From Lepidostoma basale (Eukaryota; Arthropoda; Insecta; Trichoptera; Lepidostomatidae): DNA of 64,000 nt. Both the position numbers and the translations under genes were made by a program. The stretch lies in contig JAHDVF020001325.1 of the NCBI GenBank assembly GCA_022606425.2, positions 620,001 through 684,000 of the forward strand, in the 5' to 3' direction. Positions 30,795 to 40,983 of this stretch are shown here, one piece after another. Every line of letters begins with the position of its first letter. Positions within the stretch are counted from its first letter, which is position 1. The notes beneath the pieces were generated by a model. The model searched no databases and was not told where the DNA came from. It was given only the letters and a program-made list of their open reading frames with translations.

Positions 30795-30845
30795 CAAGCT
30801 CCACCAACGTTTCGGAGGCCCTTGCGGCCTCCATCATCAGGGTGT
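30795..30845 (-). ncRNA. Minimal hammerhead ribozyme-like motif (best core in window)
   Basis: Minus strand, 5' to 3': stem I strand CACC (30844-30841), CTGATGA (30840-30834), one extra T, stem II GGAGGCC-GCAAG-GGCCTCC (seven perfect pairs, 30832-30814), GAAA (30813-30810), C-G-T-T (30809-30806), then GGTG (30805-30802) complementary to CACC. Conserved hammerhead residues C3, U4, G5, A6, G8, A9, G12, A13, A14, A15.1-U16.1, C15.2-G16.2 and H17=U are all present. Stem III is only the palindrome ACGU, so a monomer could not fold; pairing between two molecules would be needed, as proposed for Penelope-like element ribozymes. The extra T after A9 departs from the textbook core. Confidence 0.6.
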
Positions 30846-30849
30846 TAGA

Positions 30850-31385
30850 AATTCGGCTATTCATAACTTAGAATATATTAAGAAATGGCGAAAAAGAAAA
30901 AATATAAGTAGATTATGAAAGATAATAATATATCTATGAAATCAGAAGAAAAAATTAAATCCGAATCTAAATAACCCAGAAGAAAATATAATACAAGATA
31001 TAAGTAACAAAGAGAACCTAGACTCAAAAGAAAATACAAGATATAAGTAACAAGGAGAAACTAGTAGCATGATAGTAATGGCGTCACGAAATATATAAAA
31101 TGTGAATCACTCCGTCTGAAGGAATGAATTCCATCAATTTATTTTTTGAGTCGTTTCAAAATGGCGCCCATGGCCAGCTGTCATTTGAAGCTTCTCAATT
31201 TTTTTTTTTATTTCTGCATTTTGGCAATCCTTCAAGATTAAAAACAGCTCCATATACAAGTATATGTATCATCATGAGTGGTTTATTGTTTTTTATGGGT
31301 GCACACTCTCATACCCAAATTATACATCGCTCTGCACGCCTTTCCATCAGCCAGCCAAATAAAATGACAACCTCTGCCTGAATAG
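30850..31385. other. Intergenic DNA with short internal repeat
   Basis: AATACAAGATATAAGTAACA occurs twice (30990 and 31033) with similar flanks. No gene supported. Confidence 0.35.
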
Positions 31386-31389
31386 GCTT

Positions 31390-31850
31390 TTACCTCCGGT
31401 GCCGCCGCCACAGTTCCTGACCATCGTAATCGCCCACTCTCCATTTTGCCGTTGCTACCATCTTCCTGACCCGCTGCCATCTCCAAGTCTGCTGGCGTTC
31501 CTCGAACGCCTCGATCCCTTGCTTCTCCTGCCGCCGACGACACCGCCTCCTCCTGCCACCCCATTGCCATATCGGTCCCCACCCAAGGCCACTGGCCCAT
31601 GCCCATGGCCACTCTTGTCCCACTTGGTTCCATATCCAGGACCAACCGGTCCCCACCCAAGGCCACTTCCTGTCACCGTCCCTCGGTCTCCACCCAAGAC
31701 CTCGGCCCCTTTCCAAGGTCATCCCCGATCCCCCTTCCCTACCCGGGTAGTCAGGTCCAAATGTCGGACACAACCCACTAAATTCTCCAAGAAACCCTCC
31801 CCTCACGATCCAACAATATCTAACTTCATCTCCAAGAAAGAAATTTCCCA
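31390..31850. other. GC-rich, Pro-codon-rich island of unknown origin
   Basis: About 60% G+C by eye, in DNA that is otherwise near 30%. CCCCACCCAAGGCCACT-type words repeat (31577, 31651, 31692). Long frames exist on both strands (194 codons plus; 153 and 127 minus) simply because stops are rare in GC-rich sequence. The plus frame is Pro-rich (PPPQFLTIV.., PYRSPPKATGPCPWP). No domain is recognised. It may be a fragment of a GC-rich retroelement or transferred sequence; I cannot decide. Confidence 0.4.
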
Positions 31851-31984
31851 CATGTGGGTGAGCAATAGCCTTCGGGCTGGTACTCCCGAAAATACAATAT
31901 CCAAGATCAATATATTTTTAAAACGTATTATTGAATTAACTGACGTACAAAGATCGCCAATAGGTTATTCAAATTTAAACTGAG

Positions 31985-32285
31985 ATAGGAACGTAAAAAA
32001 CATTCTTTTGTTTGTGACACTCGTTTTCTTTTTGCGTCGTCGAACACGGATTCGGTACAAAGGGACGATCAAACATGTCGCTTTCGGGCACTCTTGATGA
32101 TTTGTGTTTCGGCTAATATTTACATTTGGTTACGTCAAACGCCACACAATGCTATCACTGGAAAAGCGTCCACATTTGCTTCCATAATGGTACTATCAAT
32201 CCTTAAAGTTCTGCCAGCCAAAATGTCAAAATAAATATATTACGGAAAATATGGTGTCGGGACTTAGTTTGCTTTATAATCTTTG
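31985..32285. other. Intergenic DNA without recognisable feature
   Basis: Nothing supported. Confidence 0.3.
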
Positions 32286-32289
32286 TGAA

Positions 32290-32967
32290 AAAGAATTTAT
32301 TGTATATAAATTGTACAAAATTAATTATCTGGGAAGCATGTTTACAAGAGACGGAAAAATGGAGAAAGACATCGAAAGAAGGGTTGGTGCTGGGAATAAA
32401 ATAAATGTCGCACTCAAAGTCATTACTGCAAATAGAAATATATCCACAGAAGCAAAGATGGCAGTACACAATGGAGTTCTAGTGTCAACCCTCATGTAAG
32501 GAAGTGAAGCTTGGAGCTGGCAAAAGAAGGATAAAAGCAGGATAAACGCCGTAGAAATGAGATCACTAAGAAGAATGTGCGGGAAAACGTTGTATGATAG
32601 AATACCGAACGATGAAATAAGAAAGAAATGTAAGGCAGATGACTGCATCATGAATAAAATTAAAAAAGGATCCCTGAGATGGTTTGGACATATGGAACGA
32701 ATGGATGAGAGTAGAATGGTTAAAAAGTTGTACACAAGCAGGGAGAGTGGGAAAAGAAGCCGAGGACGACCGAGGAAATGGCATGACCAAATTAATCAAT
32801 TACTAAATGGCGGCCACATTCGAAGTCGGAATAGTCGACGTGCGTGCATGGTACGATGTATGAATGTAGAGGAAGCCCGAGAGGTATGCCAGAACAGGCC
32901 ATTGTGGCGATCCATCCTCTCTGCCTACCCCTTCGGGGAAATGGCGTGATGGTTAGTTAGTTAGTTA
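32290..32967 (+). mobile_element. RTE LINE, 5'-truncated
   Basis: Begins at the NYLGSMFTRDGKMEKDIERR block, an in-frame stop replaces the Tyr of LMYGSEAW (32498), then RSLRRMCGKTLYDRIPNDEI, GSLRWFGHMERMDESRMVKK, SRGRPRKWHDQINQLL (one codon lost against RPRKTWHD), RRACMVRCMNVEEAREVCQ, WRSILSAYPFG and stop (32949). The 3' tail is GTTAGTTAGTTAG at 32951-32966. One of the best-preserved tails in the window. Confidence 0.8.
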
Positions 32968-33285
32968 GTCAAATCAAATCAGTTTATTTTCTCAACAGAC
33001 ATTACAAACAATATAAATGTTTAAGGCATCTAATGAGTATAGGTAAAATATATTATAATATAAATATACAATATGATACAAGGAACGCATGATAGATAGT
33101 TCAACATCAGGAAGACAAGATACTCTCTAAAGTCAAGAGTACCTACCTATTTGTCTTCTAAACGTAGGTACCTACTACGTATATGAAAGACGTCGACTTC
33201 CGAAGTGATCATGTTCTCATCTTCGAGGAGACCACGTTTAGCAGACTAATTGCTCGTACCACCGGTGTCACCAGAAGCAGTTACA
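32968..33285 (-). mobile_element. CR1-like LINE 3' end
   Basis: Starts (minus 3' end) with TCAAATCAAATCAGTTTATT, i.e. AATAAACTGATTTGATTTGA in sense, then the shared body through GACGTCGACTTCCGAAGTGA and ACCGGTGTCACCAGAAGCAG. It lies directly against the GTTA tail of the preceding RTE. Confidence 0.6.
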
Positions 33286-33344
33286 TTTCAAATAATTTTT
33301 TTATTTTATTTTATTTTTTATTTTTTATTTTTTTACGTATACAA

Positions 33345-33567
33345 CAGGTCGCTTGAACCCAATTACAGTATACAATTTGTTTAAGCTGATATATTGATTC
33401 TTGTGACATGTGACAGGTAGCCAATCTATCGCCATTTTATTGTCACGAGAATACTATGCCAGACCAAAGACAGTGTGACAATCACACTGCCATCGCCGGG
33501 AATCGAACCCAGAACCTTCGGAATGGGAATCAGAGCTCTTACCACTCTGCCACGAAGGTCGTCAACA
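33345..33567 (-). mobile_element. tRNA-derived SINE, full length
   Basis: Most complete copy: GACCTTCGTGGCAGAGTGGT, AAGAGC, ..GGTTCTGGGTTCGATTCCCG, GCGATGGCAGTGTGATTGTC, body and 3' end TGGGTTCAAGCGACCTGTTG with an A/T-rich tail (33296-33345 on plus). A and B boxes match the Pol III consensus well. Confidence 0.8.
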
Positions 33568-33569
33568 TA

Positions 33570-34120
33570 TACATAATATTTACAAATTATATTTTTATTT
33601 TCGTTTCTTTTACTCTCTATATGAAGAAAGTTTTTGGTCATAAGGAGAGGAGAGCATTTCTCTTAAATGTTATTAAATTCTTGCCCCCAAAGAGCCACAT
33701 TTCACAAAGTTTTCAGGTTTTCAAATAAAAGTTTATATTCTTATATAAAACTTGATTTCTGAGCTTTTCTGTGTGGGTATTAAAATATTTTTGCAAAATA
33801 AACTTAATATGATGCTGAGTTGTGGCTGTATTTACCTTTGTTTTAACATAATGCACCTCTTGCTTCTTGGTCGTTGACTCAATATAAAGTAATTATTTGC
33901 TATATTTAGTTTAAATATTTTCAGTAGAACATTTTCTTATAGCGATCACTGATCCTTCTCATGCCAAACTGTTTGTTTGATAAATTATACACGTAACATA
34001 TACCTACCAACACAAAATAATAATAATAAATGAAAATATATTTTTCATTTTACTACTTTAAGTGTGCTTACACAATTGCTTAGATTTAGGACAACAACAC
34101 CAACAAAATACCAATTTAGA
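33570..34120. other. AT-rich intergenic DNA
   Basis: No supported feature; ends in a CAACAACAA microsatellite that is the tail of the next LINE. Confidence 0.3.
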
Positions 34121-34124
34121 TATA

Positions 34125-34325
34125 TGTACAACAACAACAACAACAAAACCATCACGCCATTTCCACGAAAGGGTAGGAAGAGAGAATGGACAACCACACA
34201 ACTCTATCCTGACACACCTCCCTAGCTTCCTCCACATTCATACAGTGAGTCATACACATACACGTCGATTCTTTCGAATTTTGATTGATTTGGTCATGCC
34301 ATGTTTTTCCGGTCTTCCTCGACAT
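34125..34325 (-). mobile_element. RTE LINE 3' tail with TTG-repeat tail
   Basis: The 3' UTR (CATCACGCCATTTCCACGAA on plus), DRVVWLSILSS-like and CMTHCMNVEEAREVCQ coding on minus, and the WHDQINQ block. The tail is (GTT)n, as in 28634-29022 and 29705-29905, so at least two tail subfamilies coexist. Confidence 0.6.
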
Positions 34326-34372
34326 TAGATATATGTATTAACTTGAATCTTAATGTACGAAATATACTATAA

Positions 34373-34545
34373 TCGACCTTCGTGGCCGAGTGGTAAGTGC
34401 ATTGAATGCCACCCCTAAGGTCCCGCGCTCGATTCCTGTCAATGGCAGTGTGGTTGTCACAATGTCTCTGGTCTGGTGCAGAATTCACGTGACAATAAAA
34501 TGCCGATGGATTAGTTACCAGCACATGTCTCAAGAATCAATATGA
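34373..34545 (+). mobile_element. tRNA-derived SINE
   Basis: Plus-strand copy: CGACCTTCGTGGCCGAGTGG, TAAGTGC, CGCGCTCGATTCCTGTCAAT (degraded B box), GGCAGTGTGGTTGTCACAAT and body to AAGAATCAATATGATA. Confidence 0.7.
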
Positions 34546-34605
34546 TAACTGTACACTTTACGTCGGTTTGGCTCGCGCTGTAATGATGTAAAGAGCGATT
34601 CAACA

Positions 34606-34670
34606 AAGTAATAATAATAACAACAACAAAAATAATAATAATAATAATAATGATAATAATAATAATAATA

Positions 34671-34720
<50 letters not shown>

Positions 34721-34722
34721 CC
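34606..34722. repeat. Trinucleotide microsatellite (AAT/GAT)n
   Basis: A run of ATAATAATA changing to GATGATGATGATGAT over about 115 bp. Long Ile/Asp-type frames here are artefacts. Confidence 0.9.
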
Positions 34723-34774
34723 AGCCAGTAACCCCCTGCGCGTCTACGAAAAGTGTATCACTGTACATCGTAGT

Positions 34775-34965
34775 ATAAAAGTAGCGAGCCTTCGCGATAG
34801 AATAAGAAATGCAGAAATTAAAAGAATTTGCGAGCTTGGAGATATTGTTAGATGGGGACGCCAAAGGAGAATATACTGGAAAGAGTGTGTTTCTCGTAGG
34901 TATGCCTGAAAATATGATTTCAAAGATAGTCAGAGACAATCTATTGGAGAGTTCCTGACCATTTA
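34775..34965 (+). pseudogene. LINE reverse transcriptase tail
   Basis: ASLRDRIRNAEIKRICELGD, IVRWGRQRR then YWKECVSRRY. The same peptide family as the coding part of the 46.5-49.1 kb tandem array (RVRNTAIHDISKVEDVVRWG). Confidence 0.6.
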
Positions 34966-35597
34966 GCTGACTACTGAAAAGATGACGATGTACATCTCAG
35001 GAAAAAGGAGATGCAATCATCAACAGGTCATCAGGCCTATTAGAAGATTAGAAGAAGAGAAGGGTGTCCCAAAATTTAAGCGAGATTTGAATTTAACGCC
35101 TATTGTGCAGTAAATTGTTGGCAACAAAGAAAAAAAGCAATTTGGTAGCTGACAGTTTAGGGTTAGTAAAAATGGAGCGTTACACGATACAACAACGTGT
35201 TTTCATAATTAAACAACATCTCAAAAATAATGAAATTTTGGCGGTCGCAGTTCGAATGTTTCATACAAAATATGATCGGAATAGTGTTTTAACTTCGTCA
35301 ACTGTGAAGAGATTAATTAAAAAACTCAGGGAGACTGGATCAGTTGGAGACGCTAAACTCACTGGTCGTCCAAAAACAAGCCGTTCAAATGTCAATATCG
35401 AAGAAGTGTGTGAGAGTGTTGGTGAAAATCTGTTTGTCTGTACTCTCTGGTTTCGATGATCAGAATTGGCCCCCTAGATCGTGTGATTTAACACCATTAA
35501 ATTTCTTTTTATAGAGTTATTTGAAATCAGAGGTCTATGTCAACAAGCCCACAACATGCATTACAGGAGGAAATTGAGTGCATTAACTGCACCTATA

Positions 35598-36045
35598 ATC
35601 GGGAATCCCGATGACATAATAGATGAATTCATCCTGAAACTTGCCGAACGTTTTTACAAAGGACTCCCTTCACATCCTAACCACACAATAATAGACCTCT
35701 CAAATTACGACCCACAAGCGCCCAAAATTGATACTCCTTCAGAGGAACACTCCGGGACACACAAATCATGCCCCCGCATAAACCATCAACCCACCAAATC
35801 ACCTTCCAACAATGTTCCTATCAGACGTAAGAAGAATAGCTGAACCTCTGTAAGCCAGAAGATCCAAGTCCAAGTCCATCAACGAAATCCAGCCACATTT
35901 ATGTATAATGGTCATGAAAATAATCGACACAAGAGTGCGTACGTGCCAGCAAAGCCGTGCAGGTCATTTGTCCGATATGTTATTTCATAAATAACCCTGT
36001 ACTATGTACTTTATGATTCAATAAAAAAAAACAATCTAAAGACTA
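35598..36045 (+). mobile_element. Jockey-like LINE 3' end nested in the 35-kb element
   Basis: NPDDIIDEFILKLAERFYKG, LPSHPNHTIID then Pro/Ser-rich residues and a stop at 35841-35843; polyadenylation signal and A-run ATAAAAAAAAACA at 36020. The 'FYKGLPSHPN' block parallels the Jockey tail at the window start (FFQRVATHPNP). Confidence 0.6.
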
Positions 36046-36063
36046 AATAATAACTGTGATTAC

Positions 36064-36440
36064 AAAATTTTGAATGTATACAAATACTTGTAGACGAATA
36101 CCGGATTTTACCCATTGCGGGTTATCATTTCAAGGATTAATTGTATCTCAATAGATTAATTAATGCTTAATCCAATCTTCATAGATGGCGTTAGTGTGTA
36201 GATTGAAATATGACATGTGAAGTTTGGTGTTACATAGTAGCATATATACAACTTCCAAAAATTTGTCAGGCATGGTGGTCGTAAGAAGGGTGAAATGTGG
36301 AATATTGTATTACATACATTACATAAAGCGTGCGCTTAACCCAACCAGTGACAGGTCATAAGTCCTGTTAACACCTCGACTACCATATTCTGTTCCCAAT
36401 TTGCATCTTCGTCTCTATTGAGATACAATTAATCCATAAA
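36064..36440. mobile_element. Unclassified 377-bp insertion with 12-bp target duplication
   Basis: AACTGTGATTAC flanks it at 36052-36063 and 36441-36452. It contains an inverted pair (GGATTAATTGTATCTCAATAG at 36125 and CTATTGAGATACAATTAATCC at 36414). The terminal 90 bp recur in reverse at 57166-57252. No coding capacity. The duplication length is more typical of retroposition than of hAT or piggyBac. Confidence 0.65.
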
Positions 36441-36544
36441 AACTGTGATTACTATTTAATTCAAATCTTGCTTTAATTTTGGGACACCCTATTACAAAAA
36501 CGCAATTAGTTACTAGTTGTAAGAAATGTAATATTAGGAATCAT

Positions 36545-36835
36545 AAATGTTGGTAGGAATGTTCTGTAAGAGGAAATCAGTATCAGAGGAAGCCTAAAAG
36601 TCACCCACATAGCGTAAAAGGCTAGAGAACGTCGTCTGTGAATACATCGTTCACAAGGTTCTGAAACTGGAAGATGGAAGGAGGGGACCGGATCGGTCAT
36701 CGTCGATGTCCACATTTGGGAAAGACCTGAGGACGCTGGGGCTGGACAGTCAGATGAACCAGGATTGTGAAACTTGGCGGAGCCACATTAGGAGAGTCGG
36801 CCCCCAAATAACCGAAAATGGCCAGGCGAAAGAAT
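36545..36835 (+). pseudogene. LINE tail related to 24.7-24.9 kb
   Basis: Shares ATCAGAGG(A/T)AGCCTAAAAGTC, GGAAG(A/G)GGGGACC, and ACTTGG(C/T)GGAGCCACATTAGGAGAG in order with 24680-24960. Frames are broken throughout. Confidence 0.55.
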
Positions 36836-36839
36836 AAGG

Positions 36840-37370
36840 CAGGATTGTTCTAAACTGAAAAAGCTAAATATAATATAATTACCGAAAAAAATCATATAAT
36901 ATAACACGCTTCACGCTGATTATGTCAAATAAAAAAAAGTAGAAAAAAAACTAAGGCGAATAAAAATATTCTAGTTTATGATAGACGTTATATAAAAGCA
37001 ATTAAATACACATTTTTTGTTGTCTTTGAAAAAAAAAACGAACATCATAATTGTAAGTTTATGGTATAATACTGCTTAATTTTTTGTTCAGATAAAAATG
37101 TTATAAAATTTTAATTGAATTTATTAAGTAATATTTTATTTCTCCAAATATAAAAACATTGAGGAATTTTAAATTCAATTAATATTTTTATATTCAATTA
37201 ATACGTCTTGCATATCAATTAAAAAAAGACTGACACAATATTAATTTATTAATCTCCAAAGTGAACAGAAAACATCTCATTATTTTGAAAAATAAATCAG
37301 GTCGTGTCCAGGTCAATATTAAAGGTTGCCCTCCATTATCAGAATGCCAGAATGTTAATAATATCCTTAT
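36840..37370. other. AT-rich DNA without recognisable feature
   Basis: Nothing supported. Confidence 0.3.
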
Positions 37371-37374
37371 TTAA

Positions 37375-37692
37375 CCACCCTACCTATTTGAACGTACGTG
37401 ATACGTTCACTTTGACTGTACCATTCTACGATATCCCGTATCACGTACGGGCTTGAGAAAAAGTAATGTACCTAAAATGTACAAAGTTTTAGGGATACTC
37501 GCGTGTGCCATCAAAACTTGAGCACAAGTCTTCATGAATATGATAGTTTTACAAGGGGCAGGCGAACAGTGCGGCCGAGTATTTGACGTTTTGTAATTTA
37601 AAAAATTAAATTAGTATATAATTTAATTTCATTAATAAAAAACCTGCTTGTTAGTTGCAGGTTTCTCGGAAAATAACTCAAAGGTAAGGTGG
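37375..37692. mobile_element. piggyBac-like MITE, 318 bp, TTAA-flanked
   Basis: TTAA at 37371-37374 and 37693-37696. Ends CCACCCTACC and GGTAAGGTGG are inverted. Sister of 25028-25289; it holds an extra palindromic stretch (CGTACGTGATACG / CGTATCACGTACG) missing in the shorter copy. Confidence 0.82.
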
Positions 37693-37719
37693 TTAAAGTG
37701 TCGTAAATAGATTTTCTAT

Positions 37720-37838
37720 GCCCTAGACTACGAACATATTCGATTTATTGACAAAAAATCCTACTTCGCGGGAATTTAATTATCGCGGTAGAGTCTGGAA
37801 CCGATTAACCGCGATAAATGAGGGATTACTGTACTAAA
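37720..37838. mobile_element. Fragment of a DNA transposon end (pogo-like)
   Basis: CGCGGGAATTTAATTATCGC, then GGAACCGATTAACCGCGATA and AATGAGGGATTACTGTA. This end sequence with repeated CGCGATA words looks like the terminus of a pogo/Tigger-type or similar element; the other end is not seen. Confidence 0.4.
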
Positions 37839-37916
37839 ACTTAGATTAAATCATAGTTATTTTGAGACTTGGTTTTTGCTCTTACATAACAGAGTGCCTG
37901 ATTGAGTTATAACCTA

Positions 37917-38701
37917 CAGTAGAACTTCGATTATCCAGACTAATTGGGGATGAAGGTAGTCCGGATAAGGACAAGTCCGGATAATAGAAAAAAATACAAT
38001 TGACAGAAAAAAATAAGTATATTTAGTGTGAATAATTTTTATTAAAAAAAATCAATAATTGATTAGTGGTTAAGCCTAGCTTTTCTTTTTGAAGCTGCCA
38101 AACCGTGAATACTTTTAAGACATATAAGTTGTCCTGAATTACACTCTTCTTAACTCTCAAACCACTTCATGGCGACATCTAAACACTGAAAAGCTCCAGA
38201 TGATCGTCTTTGTATGAACCACATAAAAATACACTCTCCAACTTCTTCATTTCCTGATTTTTTCATAAATTTACGCTCTAAGCTTCCATCTGCTGACATT
38301 AAACAATTAGTAAACCTCAAAATTTTTTCACTTTATTTTTTTATATCCGAGATCGTTGACGTTCCGACACTATATTTATTAGACGAAAACGTCCCGATTC
38401 ACCACGTTTCAAAGCATTGATTATTTCTAATTTATCTTTTTAATGAAACTAGAACACGATTTAATTTGGATGACATATCAGTAATATTAAAAATAAATAC
38501 AATTTAAATTGTGATCAATTTTTCAAGAAACAAACATCCGATGCGTATTGAAATCCAACGACTTCTGTCCAATATTTTACTTGTAGGAACAATGCATAAA
38601 ACGCATTCCAACACGCACTTAAACAGCGGACGTGCAAATCAGTTTTTTGATTATTTTGACCAATCCGGATAATCAAGGTCTAGATAATCGAGGTTCTACT
38701 G
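37917..38701 (-). mobile_element. Pogo/Tigger-like element, 785 bp, internally deleted
   Basis: Ends CAGTAGAACTTCGATTATCC (37917) and its counterpart GATAATCGAGGTTCTACTG (38701) are inverted and TA-flanked (37915-37916, 38702-38703). On minus, about 38434-38300 reads DKLEIINALKRGESG and a KKNKVKKF helix (CENP-B-type DNA-binding start), and 38220-38090 reads GAFQCLDVAMKWFE, a C-terminal piece. The DDE core is deleted. Confidence 0.75.
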
Positions 38702-38781
38702 TATTACGATTAAACAGCCAATCAAATATTAGAGCGCCGTATTTACACTTTTACGAGTATTATGAAGATACGTTAGTATTA

Positions 38782-40049
38782 TTTGGTGTATAACTTTGCT
38801 TCCGCCGTTTTGCAATAGATGGCAGTAGCGGTAAGTGGTAGTTGGAATAAATAGATCATAGATGTCATACAATAAGCTTAAGTATTTGTAAACATAACGC
38901 CATCGAAATATTAGTCGATTTGTGTCTGCATCATAAAGTTATTCCCGATTAAACATGTCAGCTTACGAGCCAAATTCTCGTCATTTGCGGGAGGTTTTAA
39001 TTTTATGCTTTAATATGAAGAAATCTGCGGCTGAGGCTCATCGAATGCTCTCAAATACCTATGGTGAGGCCGCTATTAGTGAAAGAACGTGCCGAGAGTG
39101 GTTTCAACGCTTCAAGAACGGTGATTTTAACGTCGAAGACCAGCATGGTGGTGGAAGAGAGAAGGTTTTCGAAGATCCACAATTGGAGGCATGACTTGAT
39201 CAAGACTCGTGTCGAACGCAACAAGAATTGGCAGGATCATTGGGAGTGACGCAACCAGCCATTTCAAAACGCCTGAAAGTCACAGGAATGATTCAGAAAC
39301 AAGGAAATTGGGTGCCGTACGAGTTGAAGCCGAGAGATGTTGAACGGCGTTTGTGTGTTTGTGAACAGCTGCTTGCAAGGCAAAGACAGAAGGGATTTCT
39401 GCATCGCATTGTGACTGGGGACGAGAAATGGGTTCATTACGATAATCCCAAGCGCAGAAAATCATGGGGATATCCCGGCCATGCTTCCACGTCGACGGCC
39501 AAACCGAATATTCACGGTTCCAAGGTTATGCTCAGTATTTGGTGGGACCAGCTCGGCGTAGTGTATTATGAGTTGTTAAAACCGACTGAAACAATCACAG
39601 GCGATCGTTATCGAACGCAATTAATGCGTTTGAGCCGAGCATTGAAAGACAAACGGCCGCAATAAAACGAGAGACATGATAAAGTGATTTTACAGCATGA
39701 CAATGCTCGACCCCATGTTGCGAAAGTGGTCAAGACATACTTGGAAACTTTGAAATGGGAAGTCCTACACCACCTGCCGTATTCTCCAGACGTTGCTCCC
39801 TCGGACTATCACTTGTTTCGATTAATGGCACATAGCCTAGCTGACCAGCACTTCCGGTCTTATGAAGAAGTAAAAAATTGGATCGATGATGACCAGTTTT
39901 TTCAACGCGGAATTCGTATGCTGCCCGAAAAATGGGAGAAAGTAGTGGCCAGCGATGGACAATACTTTGAATCATAAATGTATAACCAGTTTTTTACGAT
40001 AAAGCCTCGAATTTCGGAAAAAACGGCGGAAGCAAAGTTATACACCTTA
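38782..40049 (+). mobile_element. Mariner element 2, full length, 1268 bp
   Basis: Inverted ends: GGTGTATAACTTTGCTTCCG (from 38785) and CGGAAGCAAAGTTATACACC (ending 40046). TA duplications at 38780-38781 and 40050-40051. Both ends are nearly identical, so the insertion is young relative to mariner 1. Confidence 0.9.
38955..39977 (+). pseudogene. Mariner transposase, D34D, two in-frame stops
   Basis: ATG 38955 to stop 39975-39977, all in one frame. Domains: N-terminal helix-turn-helix (MSAYEPNSRHLREVLILCF, ..ERTCREWFQRFKNGDF), linker, then IVTGDEKWVHYDNP (first Asp), LQHDNARPHVAK (second), PYSPDVAPSDYHLFR (third; 34 residues after the second). C-terminal end WEKVVASDGQYFES. Only two defects interrupt it: TGA at 39192-39194 and TAA at 39663-39665. 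VKNWIDDDQFF also appears to lack about six residues (usually an insertion with WIxSKD in this family). 340 codons, close to the usual 345-350. Confidence 0.88.
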
Positions 40050-40275
40050 TATAATTTCTTGAATAGTTATATATAATATTATAATAAATATAAGCTGCTT
40101 TTATTACGAGATCTATTCCATTGAAACGAAGTGGTCTCTAATTAATTTAGCATTTCTCGGATTCACTTAATACCATTTAGTAACGTGAAGTGTGCTACAG
40201 AAAGGAGCACAGATATTATTATTAAAGCTGTGCTGAATGAATAGTAGGTACTTACTCAATCTAAGAGTCTATATA

Positions 40276-40862
40276 GGGTCGAAGCACCAGTATTTGACTG
40301 CCCCCCAGTAAATGACCGTTGGTTAATAAAACAAAATATAATAAGAATTGCTCTATGTGTCCAGTCAAAAAACTTTAATCCCAAGAAACTATGACAAAAG
40401 AGGTAGGCAGAGACAACTGTTGGTAAGAAACAAAACTATCAGTTTTGAACTGTGCCTTGTCAAACGGTAAAAGTGCGTCTTCCCGTTGCTGCTCTGAGAT
40501 TGTTAGTAGTTTTTTTTATAAGGAAAAGTGTTTTTTTTTTAATGTTATTTCTTATGCAATTCTTTGAATATGTACATATTTGTATATGTTAGGGTGTTTT
40601 ATAATGTGACAATGTAACAAAATCTATGTATTGTATCAATATAACCTGAAGTGGTCAATCACTGGTGATTGTGCTTTTTTTTTAGAGAAATATTAATATT
40701 AATAGTAATACTCATATTTAAATAAAAAATTTAGAGAATTTATAGAAATCAATGTGTTTTTTATTGTTTTCTTTTATTTTGTACACTGAAATAATGAAAT
40801 TAATGCCTTTAATGTGGATTTCAAGCTGAACCTTAAACGGTCATTCATTGGTGCTTTGACCC
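40276..40862. mobile_element. TA-flanked MITE, about 587 bp
   Basis: Ends GGGTCGAAGCACCAG (40276) and TGGTGCTTTGACCC (40862) are inverted with TA outside. Secondary inverted words (AATGACCGTTGG / CGGTCATTCATTG) lie just inside. No coding capacity. Confidence 0.6.
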
Positions 40863-40983
40863 TAGGCACTGTGAATTAAAACGGACATTGAAATACTAGT
40901 TAAATGGAAGTTGCTTATAATTGTGAATTGTTTCAACGACATATCCGTATGACACAAAACAATGACCTGTATTTTTAATATTA

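Larger units (their letters stand above)
35061..36490 (+). mobile_element. Tc1/mariner-like element (DUF4817-type), internally deleted, with nested insertions
   Basis: Ends AGGGTGTCCCAAAATTTAAG (35061) and CTTTAATTTTGGGACACCCT (ending 36490) are inverted. ATG at 35172 gives MERYTIQQRVFIIKQHLKNN and a second helix-turn-helix (SSTVKRLIKKLRETGSVGD, ..TGRPKTS), an insect transposase N-terminus. The frame jumps by deletion to QNWPPRSCDLTPLNFFL (third catalytic Asp region). A Jockey-like tail (about 35598-36040) and a 377-bp element (36064-36440) are inserted in its 3' half. Confidence 0.7.

Noticed and set aside
31399..31983. 194-codon Pro-rich frame as a real gene
   Set aside because: Stops are rare on both strands because of GC content; no splice sites, no start context and no domain support it.
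34511..34939. 142-codon minus-strand frame with a long Ile run
   Set aside because: The Ile run is the (GAT/AAT)n microsatellite; no coding support.
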